Counted from the first letter of the stretch, positions 11,170 through 23,773 are shown. The stretch: DNA of 64,000 bases from Rhabdophis nuchalis (GCA_039707465.1 CM077644.1:83763375-83827374); one strand, 5' to 3'. Program-made: numbers and translations. Notes: generated from the letters alone by a model not told the origin.

Positions 11170-13600
11170 TAGTCCTTTAATGCCTCACTAAAACTGGGCT
11201 CAAGAGGATAAAGTTATAGTGGAATTTTCACAATAACAAAACTTTTGTTTTTTTACCTTATATGGCTCTAACATTAAATGTATAAGTGATGTCACTTTTA
11301 TATCTATATTTATATAAGTCTTAATTTTTTGTTTATAACTAGTTTGATAATTGGTATAGAATTGCTGGGAATAAGTTAACATATAAATTTAAACAACTAT
11401 TTTTATCAAAGAGAAAACAGAATGCAATAAGATAGAAAAATATTCCTTCCTTGGAAGGAATAGAAATAAAATTGCAGTTGACTTGAACAAGGCAGGATGC
11501 ATTAGATATCAGTATGTGAATGGCTGCTAAACAAATGGCAAATATTGAAAACTGTACCCACAATGGAAGGTAACATTTTCTTACTTTTGCTATCCAAGAA
11601 TTTTAAACAACAGAGTTGCATTTTTTTATCTCTTTGCTTTGTGTTTTGGTTCAGAAAAATTGGAATAAATAGTTTATTTTTATTTTTGTAGTCTTGTTAG
11701 AAATTCTTTTTAGATTGAGGGCTCATTGTGGGAGGTCTCATGGTATGCCTATGGACAAGACAAAAGAGAAAGTGGGTTGATTAAATCAGAAAGGGATCAT
11801 GTCCATAGAAGGTTACACATTAATTGTAAACAGCTTTCTTACGTTTCTCCGTTTTCTCCAAGTCTGAGATGTATATTATACTTTGATACCAAAAAATGAA
11901 AGACACTTGAGAATCAGGCTAGGAGAGCACCAAAAGTCTTGAGGACAATATAGAGCACTAGATTCTTATGCTGTGCTCCCATGTTCTATATTTGTGTTGT
12001 ATTTATATTGTTTGTTTTATTAAGTATAACTTTTGATGTAATTGCAACTCATGTAAATGAAACTCATGTTTAATCCAATGTCTGATTGCTGAATATTTAG
12101 GATGGTTATTAAGACCGGCAACAATTATTAGACTTACCTAGCTTTGAACCTGGAATGCTAGACTGAATTTCAAAATTAATGATTAAGATCATTTATAGAT
12201 TGCTGCCACCAGGCAATAAACTGAACACTCCAGTCAATATAATTCTTCATCTATATGTTATGGAACACCATTCTTAATTATTTAAATGAACTATGCCCCC
12301 AATCTTTCATTTATTCTTTCATTTGTGAGAAGACATAAAAATATTGTTGAGATGCAATTTGAAGAACGGACTAGGATAGCTTTCCTGCCTTCAAAGTGAG
12401 GTCTATGCACAGCTGGCTGCCATTTCTAACTTGTAGAAGTCTAGAGAGACAAAGGTATTAAATAGGCAGTGAAGTTCAGTCAGATCAACAGCTTTTAAAA
12501 TTGCTATGTATGTCTTCACCTTCTGATTCATAGCTGGCTACTTTATCCTGCTGAGAGAGAAAATAGATCTCCGATGAGCCTCCTCAGCTAACCATACCAC
12601 ACCAAAGCTTGTTCCGGGTGCCACTTAAGATACAGAATGGACAGTGTCAATTACTTATTCTTCTCCTTCATTGTTTGATCGTTGCTAAAATTCTATTTAA
12701 CTGGGTAATTTTGGCCAACCCGTACAGTAGGGCAGCTGACAAGGGAAGCAGGAGATCTTCATTTTTGCACTGTTGTTGTGTGTTGTAGAACTGGTATTTT
12801 TCCTTGGTAATGGGCATTCACAGCAGGGCACCATTTTTGACTGGATGAATGGCTTAGCTTCCCACAGTGTTTCAAACTTCATTGCCTTAAAATTATGCCA
12901 TGGCTGATTGTATATCCTCTAACAACACAATGTTTAACCTGGGTCTCTTTGTCACTAAGACCGATGGCTATCCATTTCATTTTGTCATACAAAGGAGCTA
13001 GTGAGTTAGCTCAGTTCAGTCTAGTAATAGCAATAACTGAACATCTGAAATAAGGAAAGTTGCTTCTATATTATTCATTGCTATTGCCAAGGATTAAATG
13101 TAAAATAGGCAAGTTCACAGAACAATAGTATTCTACTGCTCAGTGGGTTGGACCCAAATTTTGTTGGACCCAAAATTGGACCAATATAATATTAAGATGT
13201 CCATGCTAGTAACTCCTATTAGTTTTATAGCTTTGATATTTTAAACATGAAGTGAAATTTGGCAATATTTGAGGTTTCCTAATGTAGGTATCACACTTTT
13301 CAGTTATGGTCAAAGTAGAACTAAAGATTTTGATTTATGATATTACTGCCATTTGCTCTCATCAAATGCCTTGTTAAAAAACAACAACGATTGCACTGGG
13401 AAGCCTAATATTTCTTTCTCTCAAATGATTGTGCCTCTCCTTTGTGTGAGGACTTTATAATTCCAAATTAGACTGCAATCAGTTTGCATCTTCAGAATGT
13501 TTGCCCTCTGTGAAAACTTTTGGATCTTTACCTTTTGATCTAGATTCTTGAAGGTAGTGCTTTGTTTGTGCCGATATTCTGTCTTTGTCTTAAGGAGATC
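11170..13600. other. No feature recognised
   Basis: AT-rich DNA. No coding, structural RNA or transposon hallmark was seen, apart from short A/T runs. Confidence 0.5.
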
Positions 13601-13626
13601 TTAAGTTAAAAAGAGAAAATCTGGAA

Positions 13627-14300
13627 TTGCAAGTTTGTGTATTTTATAATGCTCAGCTGATGGAAAGATCTAAATTTGAGAAGAACTATGAGTTTGAAAA
13701 TGGTAAGACTAAAGTTGATGTAGAAATGTGTACAAACGATGACCATATAATTGCTAAGGCATATATACTTTTATTGAAAATGGAAACAGAGGATGAACAA
13801 CTTAAAGATTGTACGGGCAAAATATTTTGCATATTTCGCATATTCAATAGGTAAATATGCAAAAGAAAGGGTTGAAATTCTTGTTGAATTATAACCTTAA
13901 AGATCATTTTTATAAAAAGATATATTGCTGGCATTTGACACCAAATAAATGAACAAAAATGTATAATGGAATTTCAAATATTTGTTGGAAATGTAATCAT
14001 TTTGAAGATACTTTTTCATGTTTGATGGAATACAATAAAGCTGGAAAATATTAGGACCAGATATGTATTTTGATCATAAGATTTTAAAGATAAATTCACA
14101 ATGGAAATCAGAGATTAGTGGAAGGCGCAGTTAATGAACAAATAGATTGAAATATGTCATATAACTTTATTTTATATATAACAGTGGTGAGACTCTTATA
14201 TGCACAATGGTGATAGGACTTACAAATACCTACATTGGAAGAATGGATAGATAAACTGATAGAATGTCAGTACAAAATGTTGACTCTAGAACCTGCCCAT
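13627..14300 (+). pseudogene. L1 LINE ORF2 C-terminal remnant
   Basis: A frame at 13627-13854 includes IAKAYILLLKMETEDEQLKD, like the region of vertebrate L1 ORF2 just before the C-terminal cysteine motif. Past stops and frameshifts the similarity continues: YCWHLTP near 13924, NICWKCNHFEDTFSC near 13977-14020, RLLYAQW near 14189-14210 and IPTLEEWIDKLIE near 14226-14264. It is strongly decayed but the order of motifs is that of L1. Confidence 0.7.
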
Positions 14301-14366
14301 GGGGTCTTCTGTGAAGTAAAACTATCATGGTTAAATGACTGGAATATTTCCACATGACTTTTAGAC

Positions 14367-14684
14367 CAGGGGTGTCAAACTCAAGGCCAAGCCCCTGGGG
14401 TGCTGCAATCAGGCCTATGGGACCCCCTTGGAAACAGTGAATGAATGGTCCACAGTCCCTCTACATGCAGCCTTCCTGAGCTCTGTTTTCACTGACAGAG
14501 GGTTGCAGAAAGCTGTTGCAGCTGAAAATGGAACCCAGAAGCCCATTCCTGCTGGCAGAATGCTTGGGCCACCACAGATTCCCATGACAAGAGTGAAGTC
14601 AAGCTGGCCATGCCCACTCTGGCACCCCAAGGCCAAGCATTAACCCTGATGTGGCCCTCAATGAAATTGAGTTTGGCACCCCTG
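14367..14684. mobile_element. hAT (Charlie-like) non-autonomous element, 318 bp
   Basis: Terminal inverted repeats CAGGGGTGTCAAACTCAA at the left and TTGAGTTTGGCACCCCTG at the right. Flanks TTTTAGAC (14359-14366) and GTTTAGAC (14685-14692) form an 8-bp target duplication with one mismatch. The CAGGGGTG terminus is typical of Charlie-group hAT elements. Frames inside it are not genes. Confidence 0.85.
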
Positions 14685-14692
14685 GTTTAGAC

Positions 14693-16420
14693 TTCCCCTT
14701 CTCTTCAGTGATGAAGGTATAATCATTCTGAGTTGGTTTAATGTAGTTATTGATAGCTTGCCTTATTTTGTGAAATATAGTCTGTTACCCAAAATGCATA
14801 TAATAATACAGTGATCACGCATTAATTTTGTATTGTACCGTAATATAGGCAAAAACCTAGTAATCAAATAGTCTTTTCATCGCTCAGGGAGATAACCCGG
14901 GCACTTTAGCTAAATACTTCAAATATACCTAATAAGCGAGGTGTATTGAGCATTCCAGGCTGTTTCACATAGCCTGACAAAGGGGCACTGCACAGAAGGA
15001 AGGGGGGGGGGGGAGAGAAAGGGAAGAGTGATAATGGCCCTTTCAACTGTCTTTATACACTAAATCTACTTTATGCCATTTCCCCTTGAGGAGATACCTG
15101 GACAGCAAAGAGAAGTGACAGGTAGGTCACAGCAGGAGCTTACAAAACGTTGAGTTGCTTAATGCAGAAGAATGGTTTATCGTTTGAACAGTAAAATGTT
15201 CAATTTTATGGCATTATGAGCAAATGGTTTATTACATGGCTAAACACATCAACGGTTCTCGGGACCCCCAGAATATTTCAGCTCAACTCTTTGCATTTAC
15301 TTATAATCATCTCCCAGCTAGTCACCTATTGCAATTCCAAAATAATCTGACCTAATCCACAATGTCCTAGAATAATATGACTGGAATGTCCTTGTTGGCT
15401 AGGTTTTACCAGGTGTTTCAACTCAGATTAAAAAACCTGTATCTAAATATGCTCTACATATACATTAAAAGTGAAATAAGTAGGAATACTGAAAAATATG
15501 TTTGGACTGTATTTTGAAGAGAAAAAAAGATGTAGAAACTTTAGAGTCAGCCCTTTTGTGGGATTATTATGGTGGTTGTTTTTTGCTTTAATACTGATTA
15601 CTGTATATAAGAATATAGCATTTATTAAGGATTGTAAATTGGGGAATGATGTAACCAGTGGATAAGTTAAATAAATATGATTTTTTTTAAAGAGCATGGT
15701 AAAGCAAGGTATGCTAAGTGTAATTTCTAGAATTTCTTCTATGCAATTTAATAGCAGTTAACTATACATTTGATCACATGTGTGCATCAGGAAACATAGG
15801 ACATATTGTTGCCTACATTCCAATCTGAGTCAAATTACCAATAAGGAAGGAAAAATGGCTGTCAAGGTTACAACTAATGAACCCAAATAAATCAGAACTT
15901 TGAGACTAGAATACTCCTCAAACAACATCTTTACTGAGTACATTATATCCGCATTGCTTTAAAGGAAACCAACTGTAAATCTTTCCCATGGTTTCAGTAT
16001 AATTAAAATAGAAAATCAGCCAATCCCCAAGTGTCACAGGACATGTTGGCCAATTAGGTCAATTGGCAGGGTCTCCAGGGACTCCTTCCCCAACCTTGCC
16101 AGTATAGATGACCTTGGTTCTCACAAGAACACTCTCTGTTGTGTCTAGCAAGGCATTCTAAATTCCTTCTCCTCTTCCTCCACTGTGTGGCAATTGAGGA
16201 ACAGGAAAATGTCTGTTGCCAAGTTCTGTTCAAAATTGACAATGGCTTAGAATAGAGACGTTACCAATGTTCTGAGCCACTCTTGAACTGCTTCATCCAT
16301 GAGGAAGGGGGTAAAGTCTTCGTAATTGACCCCCTTCCCAGTATTACATTGGGTCTCTAATCCATTTTTAATTTCAGTTTTTCTTTTGTTTGCTTCTTTC
16401 TTTCTCCATTGCAAATTTGA
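14693..16420. other. No feature recognised
   Basis: AT-rich DNA with a run of about 12 G at 15001-15012. Nothing else was identified. Confidence 0.5.
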
Positions 16421-16423
16421 TCT

Positions 16424-16876
16424 TAACAGAATAACAGAAGGAAGGAATCTTGGAGGTCTTGCAGTCCAATCTCTTCTCAAGCAGGAATCCATATACTACT
16501 TCAGACAAATGATTGTCCAATCTCTTTTTTAAAGTCTTCAGAGTTTGAGCACCCACAATTTCTGGAGGCAACTCGTTCCACTGATTAATTGCTCTAACTG
16601 TCAGGGAATTTCTCTTTAGTTTTAGGTTGCTTCTCTCCTTGATCAGTTTCCATCCATTCTTCCTGTCCTGCTTTGGAAAACAGGTTGACCTTTCTCCCAC
16701 TTCCTTGTAGAATCCCTTCAAATATTAGAACACTGCTATCATGGCACCTCTAGTCCCTCTTCTCATTAAACTAGACACATTCAATTCCTGTAACCATTCT
16801 TCATATGTTTTAGCCTCCAATGTCCTAATCATCTTTGTTGTTCTTCTCCACGCACAGTCCTGTTCAGTTCAGTTTC
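16424..16876 (-). pseudogene. CR1 LINE 3' end (ORF2 C-terminus)
   Basis: On the minus strand CR1 motifs appear in order: KTYEEWLQELN, MRRGTRGAMIAVF, a stop, then KGFYKEVGERSTCFPKQDRKNGWKL and the final WNELPPEIVGAQTLKTLKKR and LDNHLSEVVYG. These match the conserved end of CR1 ORF2. The 3' UTR keeps the reversed CCAAGATTCC-type end with an ATTCTGTTA tail near 16424. The internal stop makes it a pseudogene. Confidence 0.85.
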
Positions 16877-18300
16877 TGGACTTAGTGTACTGAAAGGCCA
16901 AGTTCTGATAACTTCATGTAATTTCTTTCCAATTACCATTTGGTTGGTAAGAATAAAAAAGATTACAGAATGGTGCAGAAATGCAATCTAATGGTCATTA
17001 TGTAGCCTGAACAATGCTGGAAATAGATCTGAAAGTGCTTACAATGTATTTTAAGGACAATTTGGCATTAAGGAATTTTCTAAAGGTACTTTTTAATGCA
17101 GACATTTTATGTAGACATTTTATGCAAGTGTGTGTTTGTGTATGTGTTTAAATACATACACATCTACAAACAGAATATCAGAAGTTGTTGCTGGAGGCAT
17201 GGACTAAATGAGCTTTCACAGACATGGGAAGGTGTTTATGGGAAGGAACCCTCATGTACTTCCAGTGGTAAAATCACAACAGCAAAGTTCCCTCAAAAAC
17301 AAAAGATCTCCTGTCCAATGATCCTGAATATTCTGTTCGGTTATTTGCATGCTGTGCTCATCCAGCAAAGCTTGATGCCTGAAAGTCACAAGGATTGATG
17401 TAGCAGAAACAAATCAACAGGCTTTTCAGGCTGCCTGCACAGATACTATTAAGCAAATATGTTATTACAAGAATACTCTTTGGATGATGTAGTTAAATCA
17501 TTATCTTTGTACAAACTGGTGGCATTGGAGATTGGAAAAGAAATCAAACCATCTGTAATAGATACTTCCTGATTTAATGAGCACATTGTTTCAGAGATAC
17601 ATGATCTGAAAATAAATTTAAGATTCTTTTTTTTTTTTTGAAAGACTGGAGCACAATGGTTTAAATCCATCCAGTGCTAATGAAAGGAAATAGCAGGACA
17701 ATTTGTTTTCAAGCCATTAATCTTGCTAAAGTATCTCTAATGGAAAGTCTATGCATGTTTGCGCTCCCCCCACCCCAAAAAATATCAAATGAAAAGAATA
17801 CAAGGTGAGGTCAAGGAGCAGAAATATATTCATAGCAATGGTAATATTTTATTTTATATTTTCTTTCTCTCAAAGCTCTTAGAAGTCAAATAATGTTATA
17901 AAAAGGGCAGAAAAGTAGCAGCAAGAATTATGAGATTTCTTTGCCCTGGATGATAATATTAATAAGCAGTGCTGAAGTTTTCAGGTTTGCATTACAAAGC
18001 TATTCTTTATTACGGTTTTACCTCATTCATTGCAATCAGCAATAGTGGGCAATGTAATTTTGTAACTGCTTCAAGAACAAAATTGAGGGGCAGTGTGTTT
18101 TTAATTGAATAAATCAAAATCAAAAGTTAGCTTCGTACATTATGAATTCTCTGATACCTCAATTCTGCATCTATCTTGTCAGAATGATTTTTTTCAAAAG
18201 TGCACAAAAAAAAGTGTATGTGCATTTGCATGTGCATTCCAACTCATTGTCAACCTTAAAGGCATTTTGGGAAATCTTCAGGGCTGCCACAGCAAGGCTG
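16877..18300. other. No feature recognised
   Basis: AT-rich DNA with short poly-T tracts (for example near 17627). No support for a gene. Confidence 0.5.
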
Positions 18301-18303
18301 GTT

Positions 18304-18650
18304 GTAGCTGTGGGAATGTGGGGAGGAGTAGAGATACCTGGGGACTTGTAGCCAAAATAAAATTCTTTCTCCAGGGAACCAAGGATGTTTTCACCAGGTG
18401 CTGGAGAGGCATGGACTGAAATAAACTGGAGTTGGAACTGTGACCTGGTTGGATCATGTGATGGACATGTGGCTGGGGTCGGGGGAAAGAACTGATTATT
18501 TAATTTGGATGGGAAAACTCTGGGACCTTCAGAGTCGGGTTTTCACCTGATGTGCCATTATGACATGCCTAATAAATTTGGACTTTGAGGAGCACCTTAG
18601 CCTCGAGTTTTGATTGCATCAGGTCTGTTACTTTGAATCCTGGCACTCAT
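18304..18650 (+). mobile_element. Possible LTR-like repeat with AATAAA signal
   Basis: A more GC-rich stretch contains GGGACCTTCAGAGTCGGG, then AATAAA at 18571-18576 and CCTCGAGTTTTGATTGCATC. The arrangement resembles the U3-R-U5 form of a solo LTR and I recall similar dispersed snake repeats, but I cannot define TG...CA ends or a target duplication. No viral protein frame is present. Confidence 0.3.
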
Positions 18651-18681
18651 CTTTATATTGAAAAATGCTATTTTTATTTAA

Positions 18682-18900
18682 TAGCAATAGCACTTAGACT
18701 TATATACCACTTCATAGTGCTTTACAGCCCTCTCTAAGAAGTTTACAGGGTCAGCATATTGCCAACCTAGGTCCTCATTTTACCGACCTCGAAAGGATGG
18801 AGGGCTGAGTGAACCTTGAGCCAGGGAGAATCAAACTGCTGGCAGTTGGCAGAATTAGCCTGCAATACTGCATTCCAATCACTGTGCCACCATGGCTCTT
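18682..18900 (-). mobile_element. Sauria-type tRNA-derived SINE
   Basis: Reverse of the copy at 6900-7140. On the plus strand it reads AGCAATAGCACTTAGACTTA, then TCAGCATATTGCC, CCTCATTTTACCGACCTC and the tRNA-like head ending GTGCCACCATGGCTC. Near full length. Confidence 0.88.
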
Positions 18901-19000
18901 TATATTCTTCCTGATACTATGTATATATTAAATTGTACATGGCCCAGAGCCCCTCTGTGATGAAGATTGGTGGTTAATTTTTTTGATAAATAATTGAATA

Positions 19001-19070
19001 GATGAATGAATGAATGAATGAATGAATGAATGAATGAATGAATGAATGAATGAATGAATGAATGAATGAA
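19001..19070. repeat. (GAAT)n microsatellite
   Basis: About 17 pure tetranucleotide units. It makes the false Ser-Phe-Ile-His frame on the minus strand. Confidence 0.96.
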
Positions 19071-20600
19071 GCAAAGTGTCATTTTTTTTCTCTTCCTCCT
19101 TCTCTATAAAAAGCTTTCCTCACAGTATCACCATTTTTGTTTTGGAAAATATGAATTAGTTTAAATGACAGGCAATCTGTCAATCAGCAGAATCTGATAG
19201 TGGTAATTGAAAATGTCAAACTTAGTGTTTTGTTTTTACTAAAATGTTTTACTATGTAATGAAAATTAGAGCAGAAAAAGAATGACAATGTGTTCTAGAT
19301 TTAGATTTTGTGCTGAAAGAGAAAGGGCTACATTTGTCCATTTAGTATAATGTAGCAATTCTTATTCAGTAGAGCTTCCGGGAACCACGATTTATTTCAA
19401 AAGGCAGTTTCATCTCCCTGCTGGTTTGGTTCTCTAGTCCAGCTCAGACATGCTAGACTATCGTAGTAAATTCCAAGAATGTGCAACAAGTTAGTGGTGT
19501 GTATCTTTGGCTTGTTCTCCCTCATGTTTTTTGTTCTTGTTTACTTTTTATAAGACAAATGTAATAACCCTTTTAATAACCTGCAAAAATGAAGGAGTTT
19601 CCAGAAATATAACCAATATAAAAAAAAATCCCATGCGTAATAAAACATTAATTGCCCTTTAGGAAATGCAGCCTTGAAATCTACCTACAACGCATCACAT
19701 GTAGCAGTGTTTGAGGCTGCCGTGTAACATGTTCTGTTCCACTATAAATTGATTGCATTCCTAAGTTAAATCATTTGATGGGATATATACAGTAAATAGT
19801 ATATAGCAAACTGGGCCTGGAGGAGCACAGTGACTTGCGGCTGAGTGCCAGAAGGTCAGAAGGTACACTCCCACATCACCCCAACACATGTTTCCTCTGT
19901 CCCAAAGTGGGGAGTAGGGAGCAGGGGGAAGGTTCGGGGGGATTCTAGGAGAAGCCTGGCTGGCTTTTCTTTTGGCTTGGGGGAGGGAGAAGAACCAATA
20001 AAAATCCAATTTCCCCAATAAATGAGGAAAATAAAGGCTTGGTGGTCTAGAGTCCAAAAATTGAGGTTTGTTCATCAGAGGATTGAAGAGGAAATCAGTT
20101 GAAATCTGGGTAGGGGGCTGCCTGGGTCTCTTCCTCCCTCCCCCTTAGATTCCCTCCTCCCGCCTTTCTTCCCTAGCCTCATTTTAATGGGAGGGGGAAA
20201 CAAGGTGGGATAATAGTAGGTAAAAGGCTGTGAGAGGGAGTGGATAGAGAACCCACTCTGTGGCACCCGCTTTGGAGCATTTTCCATGGGGAAGTGAAGG
20301 GCCTTGGTTGGAGGCAATGGTCATAAAATACAGCAGCAGCTCCAGACCACACCAAGTTCTCAGACTGGTAGCCCTCCAACACACACACCCCATCTCTGTC
20401 TGCTCCCTCAAATCCAGAGGGGACACCACCCTGGGTTTCCTGGTTCCTGAATCATGTTTTTTTCTGGGTGTGGGAAAAAGAGACACTCCACAAAATGTGT
20501 GCTTAAATCTTGCGCTGTCGCAAAGTCCTGATTATTAAAGACAGAGAGGGGGAAAAGATGCCATTTGTTTCCCAAGGACCCAGGAAAAGTGGAATAAAAA
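19071..20600. other. No gene recognised; GC-richer patch near 19.8-20.5 kb
   Basis: Overlapping frames on both strands between 19761 and 20540 reflect a G-rich, stop-poor stretch (GGGGGA and GGGAGGG blocks), not a recognised protein. No promoter or splice pattern could be supported. Confidence 0.4.
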
Positions 20601-20602
20601 TT

Positions 20603-20606
20603 GGTG

Positions 20607-20656
<50 letters not shown>
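20603..20656. repeat. (TG)n microsatellite
   Basis: About 26 TG units with one interruption. Confidence 0.96.
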
Positions 20657-20661
<5 letters not shown>

Positions 20662-20780
20662 AACAGCCTGGAATAACTTTAACTACAAACAACAGCTGCT
20701 GTTATTTTTGCTTAGAATTCTAAGCTACACAGCATTCTTTAATAAATACTAACAATAACAAACCATAATATACAAGATTA

Positions 20781-20868
20781 AAGGAAGGAAGGTGAAATCA
20801 GAGGAGGGGGGAAGGTAGGAAGGAAGGAAGGAAGGAAGGAAAGAAGGAAGGAAGGAAGGAAGGAAGGA
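20781..20868. repeat. (GGAA)n microsatellite
   Basis: GGAA repeats, pure from about 20814, with one AAAG interruption. Confidence 0.93.
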
Positions 20869-22055
20869 ATAAGGATGTAATGACCTTCCAGAGGCTACTG
20901 CACTACATTCCCATCATTGAGTTGTGCTGTTAAAGAAATCCAGTGCCACCAGGAAGAAGTCAAGTTGGGAAAGAGTGATTGAAATTCCTCACAAAAGCTC
21001 ATTATTCAGATTGAATTGCCATGTTGGCACTTTGTAATAAATAAGTGGGGTTTTGGCTGCAGTTTGGGCACTCGGTCCCTAAAAAGTTCACCATCACTGC
21101 TATAGCCTAAAACAATTAGTTTTGTTCTTATCTCCAATACTCTGCTATGCTAGAAATCATTGCATTCTGGAGATTTCTATTTCCTTTTTTTTTTTTTTGG
21201 ACCAAACATTAAGGACCTTTATTTACACAACAGGCAAGTTTTCATTAAAGAAGAATTTGTTTTTGCTGAAAAGAACCTCTTAATTTCTTTCCCAGGTATT
21301 CCGGCTTTGAAAGAGGGAAATGATTTTGTTTCAGTAATGTCAAAAGAGGGTTAAACAACGTAGGGATGAAATAGATTCCATTGAAGACTTAAAATTGGTC
21401 TTCAACTCCCCAATTATATTCTTCACTTTCCAAAAGAAAATTACTGTAGACAACTCTGCAACTACAATTACTGGACACAGCAGCTAATCAATGCCTTTTA
21501 TCTCCCAGCTGCCGTTTTCTTTTTCATGTTAGATTTATGTGATGAAAATAATCAAACCCATGAGTTGTGATTTCTACCTCCCGTAGCTGGTGAAATGCAT
21601 AGGTCCAGTATCTAGTTGTTGGCTTTTTTTTGCATGTAAGTGAGGATTGGTAAGTAAGCAGCACTTAGCAATCAGTGAAAGAACCTATATTATAGTGAAG
21701 GGGTTTGTTCGGCTCTCAAGCAGGTTTTTTGTTTTTTTGGCCTGTTTAGAAATAAGCATTTGATAGGGAGAATGATTGATTTTATTTTTAAAGGCAGTCT
21801 ATACTATTTGCAAATAATAATTGGAAAGAATTCCAAACCTCTAGAGATACTGATGCTAGGAGATTAACTCTTTCTCATGGAATGAATCATAAACTTCATA
21901 CTTTACATTTTCATTTAAAACTTGGCAACTTTGGTATCTAGTACAGTCTTGGTATATATAGTGCAGTCTTTCACATTCATGTGAAAAATATGGAACTTGA
22001 TTTTTTTAAAAATATAAATTTACACATGCTATTTCATTTTAGCTATTTTTTATTT
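20869..22055. other. No feature recognised
   Basis: AT-rich DNA with poly-T tracts near 21185 and 21725. Confidence 0.5.
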
Positions 22056-22698
22056 ATTAGTTTAGTTTAGTTTAGTTTAGTTTAGTTTAGTTTAGTTTAG
22101 TTTTATTCGAATTTATACACCGCCGTATCTCCTTTGCGGGACTCAGGGCACTGATAAAAACAAGAACAAACAACAAATACCATAAAACATCTTAAAAATA
22201 AATTAAACTAAACGCCTGTACTAAAATCACAATAAAAACCCCTATTTAAAAGCCAAATTTAAAAACTATGCCAGGCCGGCTGCATGAAATAGATGTGTTT
22301 TTAATGCCCGGCGGAAGAGGCGCAGGTCCGTGGTTGTATGTAGGATGGGGGGTAGGTCGTTCCAGAGGGTGGGGGATGCCACAGCCTGGCCGACGGTACC
22401 CTGAGGAGGCCCTCTCTGTGGGAGCGAACTGGTCGAAGGGAGGTATGTGGTAGGAGGCGGTCCTGCAAATAACCAGGTCCCATGCCATGGAGCGCTTTAA
22501 AGGTGGTTACTAGCACCTTGAAGCGCACCCGGAAAGCCACAGGCAGCAGTGTAGCTCGCGCAGGAGAGGTGTTATATGGGAGCATCTTGAGGCCCCCAAG
22601 ACTGGCCGCATTCTGAACTAGCTGGAGCCTCCGGGTGCACCTCAAGGGGAGCCCCATGTAGAGAGCATTACAATAATCCAGGCGGGAGATGACGAGGC
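22056..22698 (-). pseudogene. L2-clade LINE 3' end with (CTAAA)n tail
   Basis: The same family as 10443-11162. The minus-strand frames encode VAFRVRFKVLVTTFKALHG, GYLQDRLLPHTSLRP and SGTTYPP, but a deletion removes the PRGRAFSVA part near 22380. The tail is a (TTTAG)n tract on the plus strand (22059-22103), that is CTAAA repeats on the element strand. The 5' truncation point is near 22698. Confidence 0.85.
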
Positions 22699-23419
22699 AT
22701 TACATGCATTACATGCATATTTGTAGCATTTTCCATGGTTTGGTCTTGGATTTTCCTTTGTAAAGCCATTATAAACAATTATTTTTTTTCATTCTTATGG
22801 ACCTCTTTGTCCCCCTTTCTGGTTTGTCCTTTATTTTTCCCAAGAAAATATGCTTATTTTAATTGTAACGGGACGTCTCTATATCCTAATGATGTTTTTC
22901 ATCCCTCACATCTGCAACCTAATAGTTTCCATGTCTGTTTTAATCTCTTGATGCCACATGTTATTAGAAGTTTAGAGTGGGATTCTGTAAATAATGTCAG
23001 CATGCATCAAGCTGAAATCCACCAAGTATATCTGTGGAAAATGATTATGAATGGATTACAAACTTATGAAATTTCTATCTGCACAATTACTAGAGTAGGT
23101 AAAATTCGTGAGAAGCAAATTGCAACAGCAATACATTTATCATGTTTTCTCCCTCCAGGGACTGAGGAGATTACATATTTGAGCATCTGATTGGATGCAT
23201 CCTTCCCTAATTTCATTTTGACTGGAAATACCAATGGAGAGCGTGGATCCTCATTTGTTAAGCCATCAGAGCATAGTAGTCTAAATAAAATATTTACTGC
23301 TTATACTGTGTGAAGTAAAGTATAAATTTCAATGTAGGAGAATTTTCTAGCATGAGTGGAAATTAGAACTTTCTTATAACACTTGTTTTGAATTTTTAAA
23401 AAAAGACTATTGATATACA
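22699..23419. other. No feature recognised
   Basis: AT-rich DNA left of the satellite. The 151-codon frame at 22735-23190 has no recognisable domain and reads like chance translation. Confidence 0.45.

Positions 23420-23462
<43 letters not shown>
23420..23462. repeat. (TA)n microsatellite at the left edge of the satellite
   Basis: About 21 TA units. The first satellite unit starts directly at its right end. The same TA/monomer junction recurs at 60253. Confidence 0.95.
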
Positions 23463-23464
<2 letters not shown>

Positions 23465-23645
23465 TAATTGTTTCTCAACAACCTGTTATTAGGCCCCAAT
23501 TAAGGGAGGAGACATACTGTTTCCTTTACTGCCTTTCGACTCATCACCAGAGATCATCTAGACAGCAAGCCAAGAATTACGTTGAGTGATTTTTTAGATA
23601 TGTGTGTTAGTTTTATGAGCTGATCAATAAATTAAATTAGAGAGA

Positions 23646-23692
23646 GACCAGGATAGATCTATTTCGAGCTTATTAGCTCTCATCAGCTGGCC
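23646..23692 (-). ncRNA. Type I hammerhead ribozyme, satellite unit 1 (pattern for all units)
   Basis: On the minus strand, 5' to 3': GGCCAG (23692-23687, stem I), core CTGATGA (23686-23680), stem II GAGCT-AATA-AGCTC (23679-23666), core GAA (23665-23663), then palindrome ATAGATCTAT (23662-23653) as stem III starting with A15.1 and ending with U16.1, cleavage-site C17 (23652), and CTGGTC (23651-23646), which pairs with GGCCAG (6 bp, one G-U). All invariant hammerhead positions are present. Cleavage is predicted between 23652 and 23651. Stem III is short, as in animal satellite and retrotransposon hammerheads. The motif recurs at 23646+343(n-1) for n=1 to 35. Self-cleavage of a multimer would give 343-nt monomers. 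The family call is firm; activity is inferred. Confidence 0.92.
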
Positions 23693-23696
23693 ATAC

Positions 23697-23773
23697 CCCT
23701 TACTGGGATTCGAACCGGGGCTATGTTGCATGCTAAGCAAGGAACCTAGCACTTTAGCCAAGCCAGTTCCCCT
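23697..23773 (-). promoter_or_regulatory. tRNA-like head with A-box-like and B-box pol III promoter elements (unit 1)
   Basis: On the minus strand the head begins GGGGAACTGGCTTGG. An A-box-like TGGCTTGGCTAAAG lies at 23765-23752 and a perfect B box GGTTCGAATCC at 23716-23706. Their starts are 49 nt apart, close to tRNA spacing. The acceptor and T stems do not pair properly, so this is a tRNA-derived SINE-type promoter and not a tRNA gene. The B box ends 13 nt before the ribozyme. It repeats every 343 bases across the array. Confidence 0.75.

Noticed and set aside
13627..13854. 75-codon frame as a host gene
   Set aside because: Its sequence and the motifs downstream match the L1 ORF2 C-terminal region in order.
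19761..20540. Overlapping frames suggesting an exon-rich or CpG-island promoter region
   Set aside because: The stretch is G-rich with few stops but has few CG dinucleotides, and the frames on both strands show no conserved protein features.
22059..22103. Interstitial telomere-like repeat
   Set aside because: The unit is TTTAG, not TTAGGG, and it is the 3' tail of the adjacent L2 copy.
22735..23190. 151-codon open frame on the plus strand
   Set aside because: No recognisable domain, composition of chance translation of AT-rich DNA, no splice or promoter context.
23697..23773. Canonical tRNA gene in each satellite unit
   Set aside because: A-box-like and B-box sequences are present, but acceptor and T stems do not pair, and the A box matches poorly. 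It is a tRNA-derived promoter-like head, not a tRNA.
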